DNA of 64,000 bases. It comes from Bacteroides luhongzhouii (lineage in GTDB: Bacteria > Bacteroidota > Bacteroidia > Bacteroidales > Bacteroidaceae). The position numbers and the translations under genes are program-made. The stretch's first letter is position 1. The number at the start of each line of letters is the position of its first letter. A model generated the notes under the pieces. The model was not told where the DNA came from. It saw nothing but the letters and a program-made list of their open reading frames with translations, and made no database searches. The stretch is taken from positions 2,356,001 to 2,420,000 of the forward strand of contig NZ_CP059973.1 in the NCBI RefSeq assembly GCF_009193295.2, read 5' to 3'. This document shows, in pieces, positions 53,971 through 62,636 of the stretch.

Positions 53971-55914
53971 ATGAAAACAGAAATAAGAAAATATGTTGCA
54001 GCAGCTTTGATTTGCTTGGGGATGTCGTCATGCAGCGATTTCTTTGAGACTATTCCGGGCAAGCAGTTCGGATTGGAAGAAACGTTTGCTTCAAAGCAAC
54101 GCACAGAGCAATATCTGAATAATGTATACAGCTATATTCGTGAGGTGGGCGATGTGCTCCATGTGGACGCAAACATGAACGGAGCGATTTTTACCGAAGC
54201 GTCATTGGAAGGAGCCAACCGTTGGAACAAGACGTATGCAGAATGGACAACAGGAGCGGCTACTGCTTCTTATAGCCAGGCCAGCCGCTACTTTACAGAC
54301 TATTATCAAGCGATTGCCAAAGCAAGCACCTTCATTCAGAACGTAGACAAATGTCAGGAAGTAGGTGCTTCCGTACGTGGACGTTGGAAAGAAGAGGCGC
54401 GTGTACTACGTGCTTACTATTATTTTGAGTTGCTTCGCATTTATGGCCCTGTACCTTTGATTGGCGAAGATCCGATACCTTTGGATGCTTCTAAAGAAGA
54501 ATTGATTAAGGTGCGCAACTCAGTAGATGAATGTGTGGAGTTTATCGCTAATGAATTGCAAAAGGCTATTGATTCAGGCGATCTGCCGAACCGAGTTTCC
54601 AAAAATAACTTGGGACGTATGGACGTAGGTATCTGCAAGGCTTTGAAAGCTAAGTTATATTTATATTGGGCAAGCCCGCTGTTTAATGGAAACACAGATA
54701 TGGCATCTGTCAAAAACTTAGATGGCAAACAACTTTTCCCGCAGACGGAGGATCCCACTAAATGGAATAAAGCCAACGAAGCTTATAAAGAGTTCTTCAA
54801 CTTCGCCATTTCGCAGAACTACGGGCTGACGAAAGTATATACGAATGGTAAGCTCGACCCCTACAAGTCCTGTCGTGCTATTGCTGCTTTCTATACGAAG
54901 AACTATGATGTCATCTTCAACGAACTGATTATGGTAAAATTGCGCGACCAATGGGACTACACTTACTGGACTTGTCCTAAGTTCTCAGGTTTCGAAGACA
55001 CTAGTGTGAGCGGTGGTGGAGGTTATTATACTACACAAGAAACAGTGGATATGTTCTTTACAAAGAATGGGCTGACAATAGACCGTGACCCCTCTTATAA
55101 CAAATTTGAAGGAGTACCTTCTGCTGGTAACTTTACTTCCGGACAGTGTTATGACGAGAATGATACCGAATTGAAATATTTCGATGCAGACAATTCGTAT
55201 GTATTGAAACAGTGGAAAGACCGTGAGGCACGTTTCTATGTAAATGTCACTTACAATGGTTCTATCTGGCTGAACCATGGTAGTCAAAACGAAGAACATC
55301 GTACGGATTTTACAAATGGTGCACGTGGAACCTGCGGTAAATCGAAAGCTTCCGGTGACTGTCCCGACTCAGGCTACCTAATCCGTAAGGGAGCAAAAGC
55401 TACGGAAGATGACGGTTCTAAAATGTTCTCTCCCACGCTTCGTGTGGCTGATATGATTTTAGGATATGCTGAAACACTCTGTATGTGTGACGACTTGGAA
55501 GGCGCACTATTGCAATTGAACCAGATTCGTGAGCGTGCCGGTATCCCCGAATACTCATTCACTAATGAGGGCGGGAAAGTGTTTTGTCCGAAGACAAAGA
55601 ATGACTTGCTCAACCGTATCCGTCGCGAACGTATTGTGGAGTTGGCGTTCGAGTGGAACCGTTTCTTCGACGTTCGTCGTTGGAAAGTGGCCGAAGGCAA
55701 CAATGATCCCGATCACTGGATTTATCCCGAATATCACAAAGGTGGCGAGGGTGGTAATGTGTACGGTATGAATATGGATAAGGATTATCCGGACTTCTTT
55801 GCACGTACCCTGCTCGAAAATCGTGCCAACTTCTCAAAGAAACAATATTTCATGCCGATCCCTTACGATGACATCCGTCGTATCCCCGAATTGGTACAGA
55901 ACTTAGGTTGGTAA
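53971..55914 (+). CDS. SusD/RagB-family glycan-binding lipoprotein
   Basis: This is a 647-residue lipoprotein. The lipobox (CLGMSSC, Cys about residue 22) precedes SDFFETIPGKQFGLEETF. SusD helices are seen in EEARVLRAYYYFELLRIYGPVPLI, and RRERIVELAFEWNRFFDVRRWKVAEG is near the C-terminus, which ends in YFMPIPYDDIRRIPELVQNLGW. It is somewhat longer than the average SusD (about 530-600). It binds the target glycan and works with the SusC just upstream. The next gene begins within about 30 bp. Confidence 0.95.
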   Translation: MKTEIRKYVAAALICLGMSSCSDFFETIPGKQFGLEETFASKQRTEQYLNNVYSYIREVGDVLHVDANMNGAIFTEASLEGANRWNKTYAEWTTGAATASYSQASRYFTDYYQAIAKASTFIQNVDKCQEVGASVRGRWKEEARVLRAYYYFELLRIYGPVPLIGEDPIPLDASKEELIKVRNSVDECVEFIANELQKAIDSGDLPNRVSKNNLGRMDVGICKALKAKLYLYWASPLFNGNTDMASVKNLDGKQLFPQTEDPTKWNKANEAYKEFFNFAISQNYGLTKVYTNGKLDPYKSCRAIAAFYTKNYDVIFNELIMVKLRDQWDYTYWTCPKFSGFEDTSVSGGGGYYTTQETVDMFFTKNGLTIDRDPSYNKFEGVPSAGNFTSGQCYDENDTELKYFDADNSYVLKQWKDREARFYVNVTYNGSIWLNHGSQNEEHRTDFTNGARGTCGKSKASGDCPDSGYLIRKGAKATEDDGSKMFSPTLRVADMILGYAETLCMCDDLEGALLQLNQIRERAGIPEYSFTNEGGKVFCPKTKNDLLNRIRRERIVELAFEWNRFFDVRRWKVAEGNNDPDHWIYPEYHKGGEGGNVYGMNMDKDYPDFFARTLLENRANFSKKQYFMPIPYDDIRRIPELVQNLGW

Positions 55915-55944
55915 ATTTAATTGTTAAACACATTTTTAGAAGTA

Positions 55945-57309
55945 ATGAATACAAAATATTGGAAAAATATGGCATTGGGGCTTTTGGTGTCGTTGACCAT
56001 GAGTGGATGCTATGGCGAGGAAGACGGATATCAGATTCCTGACATTTATAAAGGAAGCTGGGAAAGCCCGAAAAATGGAGCTATGGTGGCAGGTTATGCA
56101 CCCGCTCCGATTTCCGAGGCAAAGTATGATGCTTACCTGAACGAACTTTACATCACTTGGGACGGTAGCAACGATGCGTGGGAGAAGAAAAACGAGTATG
56201 TGGGAGCCGAAGTTGAGTTCGCTTCCCTGCTCACCGAAACAAAAGAGAAACGCGTGATGATTCCCAACATAGGCGATTTCGGTAACCTGACCGTGAAGAG
56301 AGACAACGGACTGCCGAATGCTACGCTGAACTTGAGTCGTTTCCGTACAGTAGTGGTTACTACCAAACACGGCGCACGTGATTGCCGTTTCCGCTCTATC
56401 TACGTAGACAAAGAAGGAAACAAACAATACAGCGACTGGACAAATTTGAGCGAACACCTTGCCAATGCAGAGATGACGCTGAATATGAATTATATGGCTT
56501 GGAAAGAGTTTCGAGAACGTCAGAGCAATCCGCTGAAAATACATTTTGAAAGCAACTCGAATTTACGTACTGTAGAATGGCTGTACAACAGATATAGTGG
56601 TGCGGACGCAACGCAGGAAGAGTTCCGCAAATGGTATTATATGGACTGTGCTACCATGTCGTTCGAGCCTCACAACATTGCTTGCGACCCTTACGAAAAT
56701 TTGACTTTCATGATTAAGAAAGAACAGACTGGAGGGGCTTATGCCTTCGACTATCCAAGCCATAATGAAGGACGTGGTATTGTTTATCCGGCATCGGAAA
56801 ACAATTTGACCAGCGACGCTTGGTGGTTACTACCCGATATGCAGGCTGTAGTGATGCACGAAATGGGGCACTGTGTAGAATGGATGCCCCACAAAGGACA
56901 TTATGAGAAGAAGGGTGAAGATTGCGATAAGCAGGGATATCAGGAAGGGTGGCCGGATGCAGTGAAAATCTCCAACGGCGGATTCTTCGGACTCGCCACG
57001 GAAGGTCAGATTAATGAATACAAAGCTGCGATTGAGAAACCGTATAAAGACCCGCAGGATAACAAGGTTTATGTTTGGCAGATTGATTATAACACCTCTG
57101 GCGCTTTCATGAGCTGGCTGCGAATTTATAACGGTGACTTTGTGCGCATGCTGCCATGGACTGTTAAGATGGATGCACTGACTAACGACTGGAGTTTGGA
57201 GTATGCAGTGAAATATATCCTGAAAGAAAGCTATCCTGACATGTCTATGGAAGACTTATGGAATGAATATGTGGCTGAAGTAAAGAAATTCTTGAACAAT
57301 CATCAATAA
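55945..57309 (+). CDS. Secreted zinc metallopeptidase-like lipoprotein (HExxH)
   Basis: This is a 454-residue lipoprotein. ATG 55945 gives a signal ending in LTMSGC (Cys about residue 21). Residues ~250-450 are a zincin: VVMHEMGHCVEW carries HExxH. Downstream residues FGLATEGQINEY and YNTSGAFMSWLRIYNGD suit the third ligand and Met-turn-equivalent of plant/bacterial basic-secretory-type proteases, though exact family placement is uncertain. The N-terminal half is beta-rich (ITWDGSNDAWEK). It may cut glycoprotein peptides or bind glycopeptides beside SusD. It shares the operon, with an 8-bp gap downstream. Confidence 0.75.
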   Translation: MNTKYWKNMALGLLVSLTMSGCYGEEDGYQIPDIYKGSWESPKNGAMVAGYAPAPISEAKYDAYLNELYITWDGSNDAWEKKNEYVGAEVEFASLLTETKEKRVMIPNIGDFGNLTVKRDNGLPNATLNLSRFRTVVVTTKHGARDCRFRSIYVDKEGNKQYSDWTNLSEHLANAEMTLNMNYMAWKEFRERQSNPLKIHFESNSNLRTVEWLYNRYSGADATQEEFRKWYYMDCATMSFEPHNIACDPYENLTFMIKKEQTGGAYAFDYPSHNEGRGIVYPASENNLTSDAWWLLPDMQAVVMHEMGHCVEWMPHKGHYEKKGEDCDKQGYQEGWPDAVKISNGGFFGLATEGQINEYKAAIEKPYKDPQDNKVYVWQIDYNTSGAFMSWLRIYNGDFVRMLPWTVKMDALTNDWSLEYAVKYILKESYPDMSMEDLWNEYVAEVKKFLNNHQ

Positions 57310-57317
57310 ACATAAAC

Positions 57318-58697
57318 ATGAATAAATTATCATATATATACGGTGTATTGTGTATGTTCCTTTTGTGGGGATGCAACACTATTGATTTGAGTGACGTAGG
57401 ATATGGCGAGAGTGATCGGTTGAAGTCATCGGATGTGAAAGAAGTACTTTATAATGCGTCGGAGGGTTGTTGGATGACTGAATGTGAGGGACGTGAATTC
57501 TTCTTTCAGTTTAGCAAGGACGGAACGGTAATTCTTGATTCCGATTTCTTGGAACAAGCAATAGAAGTGAAGACTGCTTTTGCAACAAGTGGTAAAGCGG
57601 TAGAGTTGACCATTGATAAATGTAATGTTCATTTTCAGAACTTAAGTCCGGAATATGTGGATACGAAATTTATTATCACTGAAGTTCCGGCAGTAGACGT
57701 TACTAGAGCAGAGGAAAGCACTAAACTGATATTGGTCGGTGTGGCTACCGGCAGAAAGATGGAGTTGCATACGGTGGCGAAAAGTTATATAGAGACTAAA
57801 GTGGCACCTAAAGCGGAGTTTACAGAATTATTTGCCAAGAACCTATTGGATAATCAAGTGATTTGTGATGCTTCCGGCAATCTGATCGGCTATTATGGTT
57901 TGGCATTGGCTGGTGTTTCAGATGTTTCTGTGAAGATTGTTACGCTTGAAAATAAGAGTGGAAATGATGTGAACGGGCATACGCAATATTACGAATCAAT
58001 GCTGATAAAAGAGGGAAAAGTATTTAAATTAAAAACTCCGGTGGAAGGAATCAAGGCATTGGATGGAAATACTTATGCGTTTAAAGCCATAGATTGTAGT
58101 GGCGAAACGGTGGTTGTTGAAGGAATGTCCGGTGTGACATTCATTTCGAACAAGGATGCTGTAACTGATTTTGATTATGTGACGGCAGGCAAAGAATTTT
58201 CGTTCTGTAAGGAGCAGAATAAGGGTGCTGCCTGTGATGAAATCTGGGAATGCACAAAAGGTTCTTTCACAGATGGCGGCACTATAGCGGACATCAACCT
58301 CATGAAATATGACTTTGGATGGAAAAATGCGGATTGCACGCAGCGTCCGTTGGTCATTTGGTCATGGTGGTTTGCAAACCTTGCTTTTAGAAGTAGTGAA
58401 CCGGGAGCTAATATCCGGGTGAACAATGTGGATAAAGATTGGATACGCTTCACTAATTTGTCGGGTGAGGGTGAAACTTGCGGTAATACGATGAGCCCTC
58501 AACAGGTAAAAGATATGAATGCATACACCAAACCTTTGTTAGATACTTGGTTTAACGAGAAAGGACTGTTTGTGGTCCGTTATGACCGCTTGAAGGTAGC
58601 TGGTGATAATAAATTCTACATTTACTTGTTGTGTCTGGATACAGATGCTACCGAGAACGGTGGTATGTGGATGAAGATGCAGAGAAAGGAAGAATAA
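57318..58697 (+). CDS. Surface lipoprotein of the locus, DUF4302-like
   Basis: This is a 459-residue lipoprotein (signal MNKLSYIYGVLCMFLLWGC, Cys19). Early mature residues ASEGCWMTECEGREFFFQFSKDGTVIL resemble the DUF4302 family of Bacteroides polysaccharide-utilisation loci. The rest is beta-rich with no catalytic motif seen. It is probably a cell-surface glycan-binding protein, but both the family and this role are inference. It follows the metallopeptidase by 8 bp. Confidence 0.7.
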   Translation: MNKLSYIYGVLCMFLLWGCNTIDLSDVGYGESDRLKSSDVKEVLYNASEGCWMTECEGREFFFQFSKDGTVILDSDFLEQAIEVKTAFATSGKAVELTIDKCNVHFQNLSPEYVDTKFIITEVPAVDVTRAEESTKLILVGVATGRKMELHTVAKSYIETKVAPKAEFTELFAKNLLDNQVICDASGNLIGYYGLALAGVSDVSVKIVTLENKSGNDVNGHTQYYESMLIKEGKVFKLKTPVEGIKALDGNTYAFKAIDCSGETVVVEGMSGVTFISNKDAVTDFDYVTAGKEFSFCKEQNKGAACDEIWECTKGSFTDGGTIADINLMKYDFGWKNADCTQRPLVIWSWWFANLAFRSSEPGANIRVNNVDKDWIRFTNLSGEGETCGNTMSPQQVKDMNAYTKPLLDTWFNEKGLFVVRYDRLKVAGDNKFYIYLLCLDTDATENGGMWMKMQRKEE

Positions 58698-58718
58698 TAA
58701 AACTAACTTTTTTAGATT

Positions 58719-61040
58719 GTGAGAACAGCGAAATACATACTTTGCCTTATCGTTTTTGCCACCCTCTGCGGAAATGGTGTAGGGATGGCAGCCGATAAAC
58801 ACTTGTCTCGTTATGTCAATCCGTTCATCGGAGCAAGTACCAGTATGGAATTGGCCGGAAGTTATCATGGTTTGGGAAAGACTTTTCCGGGAGCAACCAC
58901 CCCTTTTGGGGTGGTTCAGGTAAGTCCTCAGACGATAACTGGAGGCGACCATGCACCGGGCTACAGCGATGAACACCGAACGATAGAGGGGTTTGCCTTT
59001 ACACAAATGAGCGGAGTGGGTTGGTATGGTGACTTGGGCAATCTGCTGACCATGCCCACTACTGGTAGGTTACAGGTCATAGCCGGTCGTGAAGACGGCT
59101 CCATACAGGGGTATCGCTCGGCTTACGATAAAGCGACGGAAAAGGCTTCGGTTGGATATTACAGTGTGGCTTTGACCGACTATAATATTAAAGTGGAAAC
59201 TACAGCCGCTCCGCATTGCGGTATGCTTCGGTTCACTTATCCTGAACATAATCAGTCGCGCATACAGATAGACTTGGCGCGGCGTGTAGGTGGTACTTCT
59301 GTGGCTCAATATGTACAGGTAAAAGATGAACATACCATCTGCGGATGGATGAAGTGTACACCCGAAGGAGGTGGTTGGGGGGACGGCTGGGGACAAGCCA
59401 ACTACACCGTTTACTTTTATGTCGTGTTCAGTAAACCGCTGAGGGACTACGGTTTTTGGAGTGCTGACATCCCCGACGGATGGAGCCGCAGAAACGGTGA
59501 TGTGGTGAGCGTACCTTATCTGACGCAGGTGTCGAAAGCTGTCGTTACCAAAGGCGGGCGTGAGATGGAAGGCAAGCACATCGGCTTCTTTACGGAGTTT
59601 ATTACGCAGGCAGGCGAGGAAGTGACGATGAAGGTGGGTATTTCGTTTGTTGATATGGACGGTGCGGAACGCAACTACCGCAGCGAAATTGCTCAAAAAG
59701 ACTTTAACCAAGTGCACAAAGAGGCTGTAGCAAGTTGGGACTGTCAGCTTTCGCGAATGGAAGTGAAAGGAGGAAGCGAGGATGAAAAGACAATATTCTA
59801 TACGTCCCTCTATCACACCATGATCGATCCTCGTATTATAGCTGATGTAGACGGACGTTATACGGGAGGAGATGGAAAGGTGCATCGCAGTGAAAGCTTT
59901 GCCAAACGTACAATATTCAGCGGTTGGGATGTATTCCGTAGCCAATTCCCACTCCAGACTATTATCAACCCGCGTATGGTGAACGATGAAATCAACTCGT
60001 TGGTGTCGTTGGCCGAGGAGAGTGGACATGAATATTACGACCGTTGGGAGTTTCTGAATGCTTATAGTGGTTGTATGATTGGCAATCCGGCGATATCTGT
60101 ATTGACGGATGCCTATCTGAAAGGTATCCGTCAATACGATGTGGAAAAGGCCTACCGCTATGCCCGCAACACTGCCGAACGTTTCGGCAATGGTGAGCGA
60201 GGATACTCGGTGATGAGCGTGTCGAAGACGTTGGAATATGCTTACTTTGATTGGTGCCTTGCACAGCTTGCCAAGGTCTTGGGACACGAAGACGATGCAC
60301 AATTTTACAGCAAACGGGGGCAGAACTACCGTAATACGTTCAATCCGGAAGTGGGATGGTTTTACCCGCGTCAGGAAGACGGTGCATATGCCCCTTGGCG
60401 TGACGATGCGCGCACAGCCTACAGTTTCGGCTGCGAAGAGTCTAACTTGTATCAGCAGGGCTGGTTTGTTCCGCATGACGTTGACGGCATGGTGCAGCTC
60501 ATGGGCGGCAAGGAGAAAGCATTGGCAGAGCTGACTGCGCTTTTCGACAAGGCTCCCGAGAGTATCCGCTGGAATGATTACTATAATCATGCCAATGAAC
60601 CGGTGCATCTCGTACCTTTCCTGTTCAACCGCTTAAATGTTCCTTGGCTGACGCAGAAATGGACACGTCGCATCTGTGAGAATGCCTACCACAACTCGGT
60701 AGAAGGAATGGTGGGCAATGAGGATGTGGGACAGATGTCGGCATGGTATGTATTGGCGGCAGCCGGCATACATCCCTCTTGTCCGGCGACAACGCGCTAT
60801 GAAATCACTAGCCCCGTATTCGACGAAGTGCGCATCCGGCTCGATAGTGATTACTTTAAAGGAAAAGAGTTTGTTGTCCGGACCCGCAACAATTCGAAGA
60901 CGAACTGCTATATACAGCGTGCCCGTCTGAACGGTAAGGAGTATGATAAATGTTACATCGACTTTAAAGATATTGTGGCAGGCGGAACGCTCGAACTGAT
61001 AATGGGAGATACGCCCGGAAACTCTTTAAAAAATAACTAA
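58719..61040 (+). CDS. GH92 alpha-mannosidase
   Basis: This is a 773-residue enzyme. GTG 58719 is chosen because it gives a signal peptide (MRTAKYILCLIVFATLCGNGV) and no ATG precedes it. GH92 signatures: YVNPFIGAS at the start of the mature part, then GLGKTFPGATTPFGVVQVSP, the catalytic-acid segment YYNHANEPVHLVPFLFN, and the base segment GNEDVGQMSAWYVLAAAGI. GH92 enzymes are calcium-dependent inverting exo-alpha-mannosidases. The linkage is not determined by sequence. GH29 and a second GH92 follow. Confidence 0.94.
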   Translation: MRTAKYILCLIVFATLCGNGVGMAADKHLSRYVNPFIGASTSMELAGSYHGLGKTFPGATTPFGVVQVSPQTITGGDHAPGYSDEHRTIEGFAFTQMSGVGWYGDLGNLLTMPTTGRLQVIAGREDGSIQGYRSAYDKATEKASVGYYSVALTDYNIKVETTAAPHCGMLRFTYPEHNQSRIQIDLARRVGGTSVAQYVQVKDEHTICGWMKCTPEGGGWGDGWGQANYTVYFYVVFSKPLRDYGFWSADIPDGWSRRNGDVVSVPYLTQVSKAVVTKGGREMEGKHIGFFTEFITQAGEEVTMKVGISFVDMDGAERNYRSEIAQKDFNQVHKEAVASWDCQLSRMEVKGGSEDEKTIFYTSLYHTMIDPRIIADVDGRYTGGDGKVHRSESFAKRTIFSGWDVFRSQFPLQTIINPRMVNDEINSLVSLAEESGHEYYDRWEFLNAYSGCMIGNPAISVLTDAYLKGIRQYDVEKAYRYARNTAERFGNGERGYSVMSVSKTLEYAYFDWCLAQLAKVLGHEDDAQFYSKRGQNYRNTFNPEVGWFYPRQEDGAYAPWRDDARTAYSFGCEESNLYQQGWFVPHDVDGMVQLMGGKEKALAELTALFDKAPESIRWNDYYNHANEPVHLVPFLFNRLNVPWLTQKWTRRICENAYHNSVEGMVGNEDVGQMSAWYVLAAAGIHPSCPATTRYEITSPVFDEVRIRLDSDYFKGKEFVVRTRNNSKTNCYIQRARLNGKEYDKCYIDFKDIVAGGTLELIMGDTPGNSLKNN

Positions 61041-61081
61041 ATAACCGATAACAAATTATTAATGTATAACTACAAAAAACA

Positions 61082-62482
61082 ATGAGAGTCATGAAAAAAC
61101 TTTTCGCACTTATCTGTTTGTGTATGGTTGCAGCACTGCATACCAATGCTCAGACCAAATCACTACACCAATTACAACAGGAGTTTGTAAATCTTCGTTG
61201 CGGTATGTTCATTCACTTTAACATGCCTACTTTCTTCAATGAAGATTGGCCGGATCCGGATGCTTCTCCTGAACTTTTCAACCCTAAAAAAATGGATTGC
61301 AAACAATGGGCAAAAGCTGCAAAATCTGCCAACATGACTTATGGCTGTTTGACCACTAAGCACCATAGCGGTTTCTGTATCTGGGATACCAAGACAACTG
61401 ATTACAGCGTAATGAGCAGCCCTTTCAAACGTGATGTAGTAAAAGAATATGCAGATGCGTTCCGTGCCGAAGGATTGGAAGTAATGCTTTATTATTCTAT
61501 CCTTGACACACACGCTCGTTTGCGTCCGAACTGTATTACACCGAAACATATTGAGATGATTAAAGGACAGCTCCGTGAACTGCTGACAAACTACGGAGAA
61601 ATCAAAGCTATCATTATTGATGGTTGGGATGCACCTTGGTCGCGTATCTCCTATGATGATGTTCCTTTCGAGGATATCTATCGTCTGATTAAATCGATTC
61701 AGCCTAATTGTTTGGTGATGGATCTGAACGCTGCAAAATATCCTACTGAAGCTTTGTTCTACACGGATATCAAATCTTATGAACAAGGAGCCGGACAACA
61801 CATCTCCAAGGAAACGAACCGCTTGCCTGCGTTGTCTTGCTTGCCTTTACAGCAGAATTGGTTCTGGAAAGAAAGTTTCCCGACTACTCCGGTGAAATCT
61901 CCGGCACAAATGGTAAACGATAATATTATTCCGATGGGAAAGGCATATTGCAACTTTATTCTGAACGTAGCTCCCAATAGAGACGGTCTGTTTGATGCCA
62001 ACGCTTTGAAGGCATTGAAAGAAATCGGAAAGCTATGGAAGAATGACGGCTATGTGGCTGATGTGCCGGCATGTGACGCTCCCATTATTGCTTCTAACAT
62101 AGCCAAATATCGTCCGGCAGAAGGTGCTTGGAGCAGTGACTACGCTATTTTTGATTTTGCAAACGATGACGATTTCGGTACTTGCTGGAACTGCAACGAC
62201 AATGTGAAAGACCCTTGGTACTCGGTTACACTTGAACGTGAGAAACCTTTCAATATGATTGTCATTACTGATCGTAATAATGATCGTTTACAAGAATATA
62301 GCCTTGAATATCGCACAGGTAATACTTGGAAAACGCTGTTTGAAGGTAAAGCACCTACTTCTCAGCGTGTGAAGATTCATCGTTTCGATACTGTATGGGG
62401 AGATGCAGTACGCATGAAAGTACAAAAATCGAATGGTACTGCCTCAATTGCAGAGTTTGGTATATATTGCGAACGAAAATAA
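61082..62482 (+). CDS. GH29 alpha-L-fucosidase with F5/8-type C-terminal domain
   Basis: This is a 466-residue enzyme. The start is Met1 or Met4 (61091), before the signal MKKLFALICLCMVAALHTNAQ. GH29 motifs: NLRCGMFIHFNMP, AAKSANMTYGCLTTKHHSGFCIWDTKTTDYS, FKRDVVKEYADAFRAEGLEVMLYYS, and the probable nucleophile Asp in AIIIDGWD (usually xxWFDG). Residues ~330-466 are a carbohydrate-binding-like beta sandwich (PWYSVTLEREKPFNMIVITDR). It probably removes alpha-L-fucose. Nearby GH92 enzymes suggest that it acts on fucosylated, mannose-containing glycans. Confidence 0.92.
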   Translation: MRVMKKLFALICLCMVAALHTNAQTKSLHQLQQEFVNLRCGMFIHFNMPTFFNEDWPDPDASPELFNPKKMDCKQWAKAAKSANMTYGCLTTKHHSGFCIWDTKTTDYSVMSSPFKRDVVKEYADAFRAEGLEVMLYYSILDTHARLRPNCITPKHIEMIKGQLRELLTNYGEIKAIIIDGWDAPWSRISYDDVPFEDIYRLIKSIQPNCLVMDLNAAKYPTEALFYTDIKSYEQGAGQHISKETNRLPALSCLPLQQNWFWKESFPTTPVKSPAQMVNDNIIPMGKAYCNFILNVAPNRDGLFDANALKALKEIGKLWKNDGYVADVPACDAPIIASNIAKYRPAEGAWSSDYAIFDFANDDDFGTCWNCNDNVKDPWYSVTLEREKPFNMIVITDRNNDRLQEYSLEYRTGNTWKTLFEGKAPTSQRVKIHRFDTVWGDAVRMKVQKSNGTASIAEFGIYCERK

Positions 62483-62535
62483 TATTGTTGTAGTAAGCAT
62501 TGTTTGAAATTTAAACTGAACACTGCTTTTCTTCG

Positions 62536-62591
62536 CTGTCTGGTACATGATTGTTTGAGTCTGGTGACTTCAGGGATTATGTACCAGACAG
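62536..62591. repeat. 13-bp inverted repeat between GH29 and second GH92
   Basis: CTGTCTGGTACAT (62536-62548) and its exact inverse (62579-62591) enclose 30 bp. No T-run follows, so it is not a standard terminator. It could be an mRNA stem that tunes the upstream/downstream gene ratio, or an operator. It lies 45 bp before the second GH92. Confidence 0.6.
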
Positions 62592-62636
62592 ACAGGAGAT
62601 AATAATGAAAAACTTATTAATGTATAATCAATAATT

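Noticed and set aside
59070..60608. 512-residue open frame on the minus strand
   Set aside because: It is antisense to a clear GH92 gene with catalytic motifs, has no recognised domain, and reflects codon bias of the real gene.
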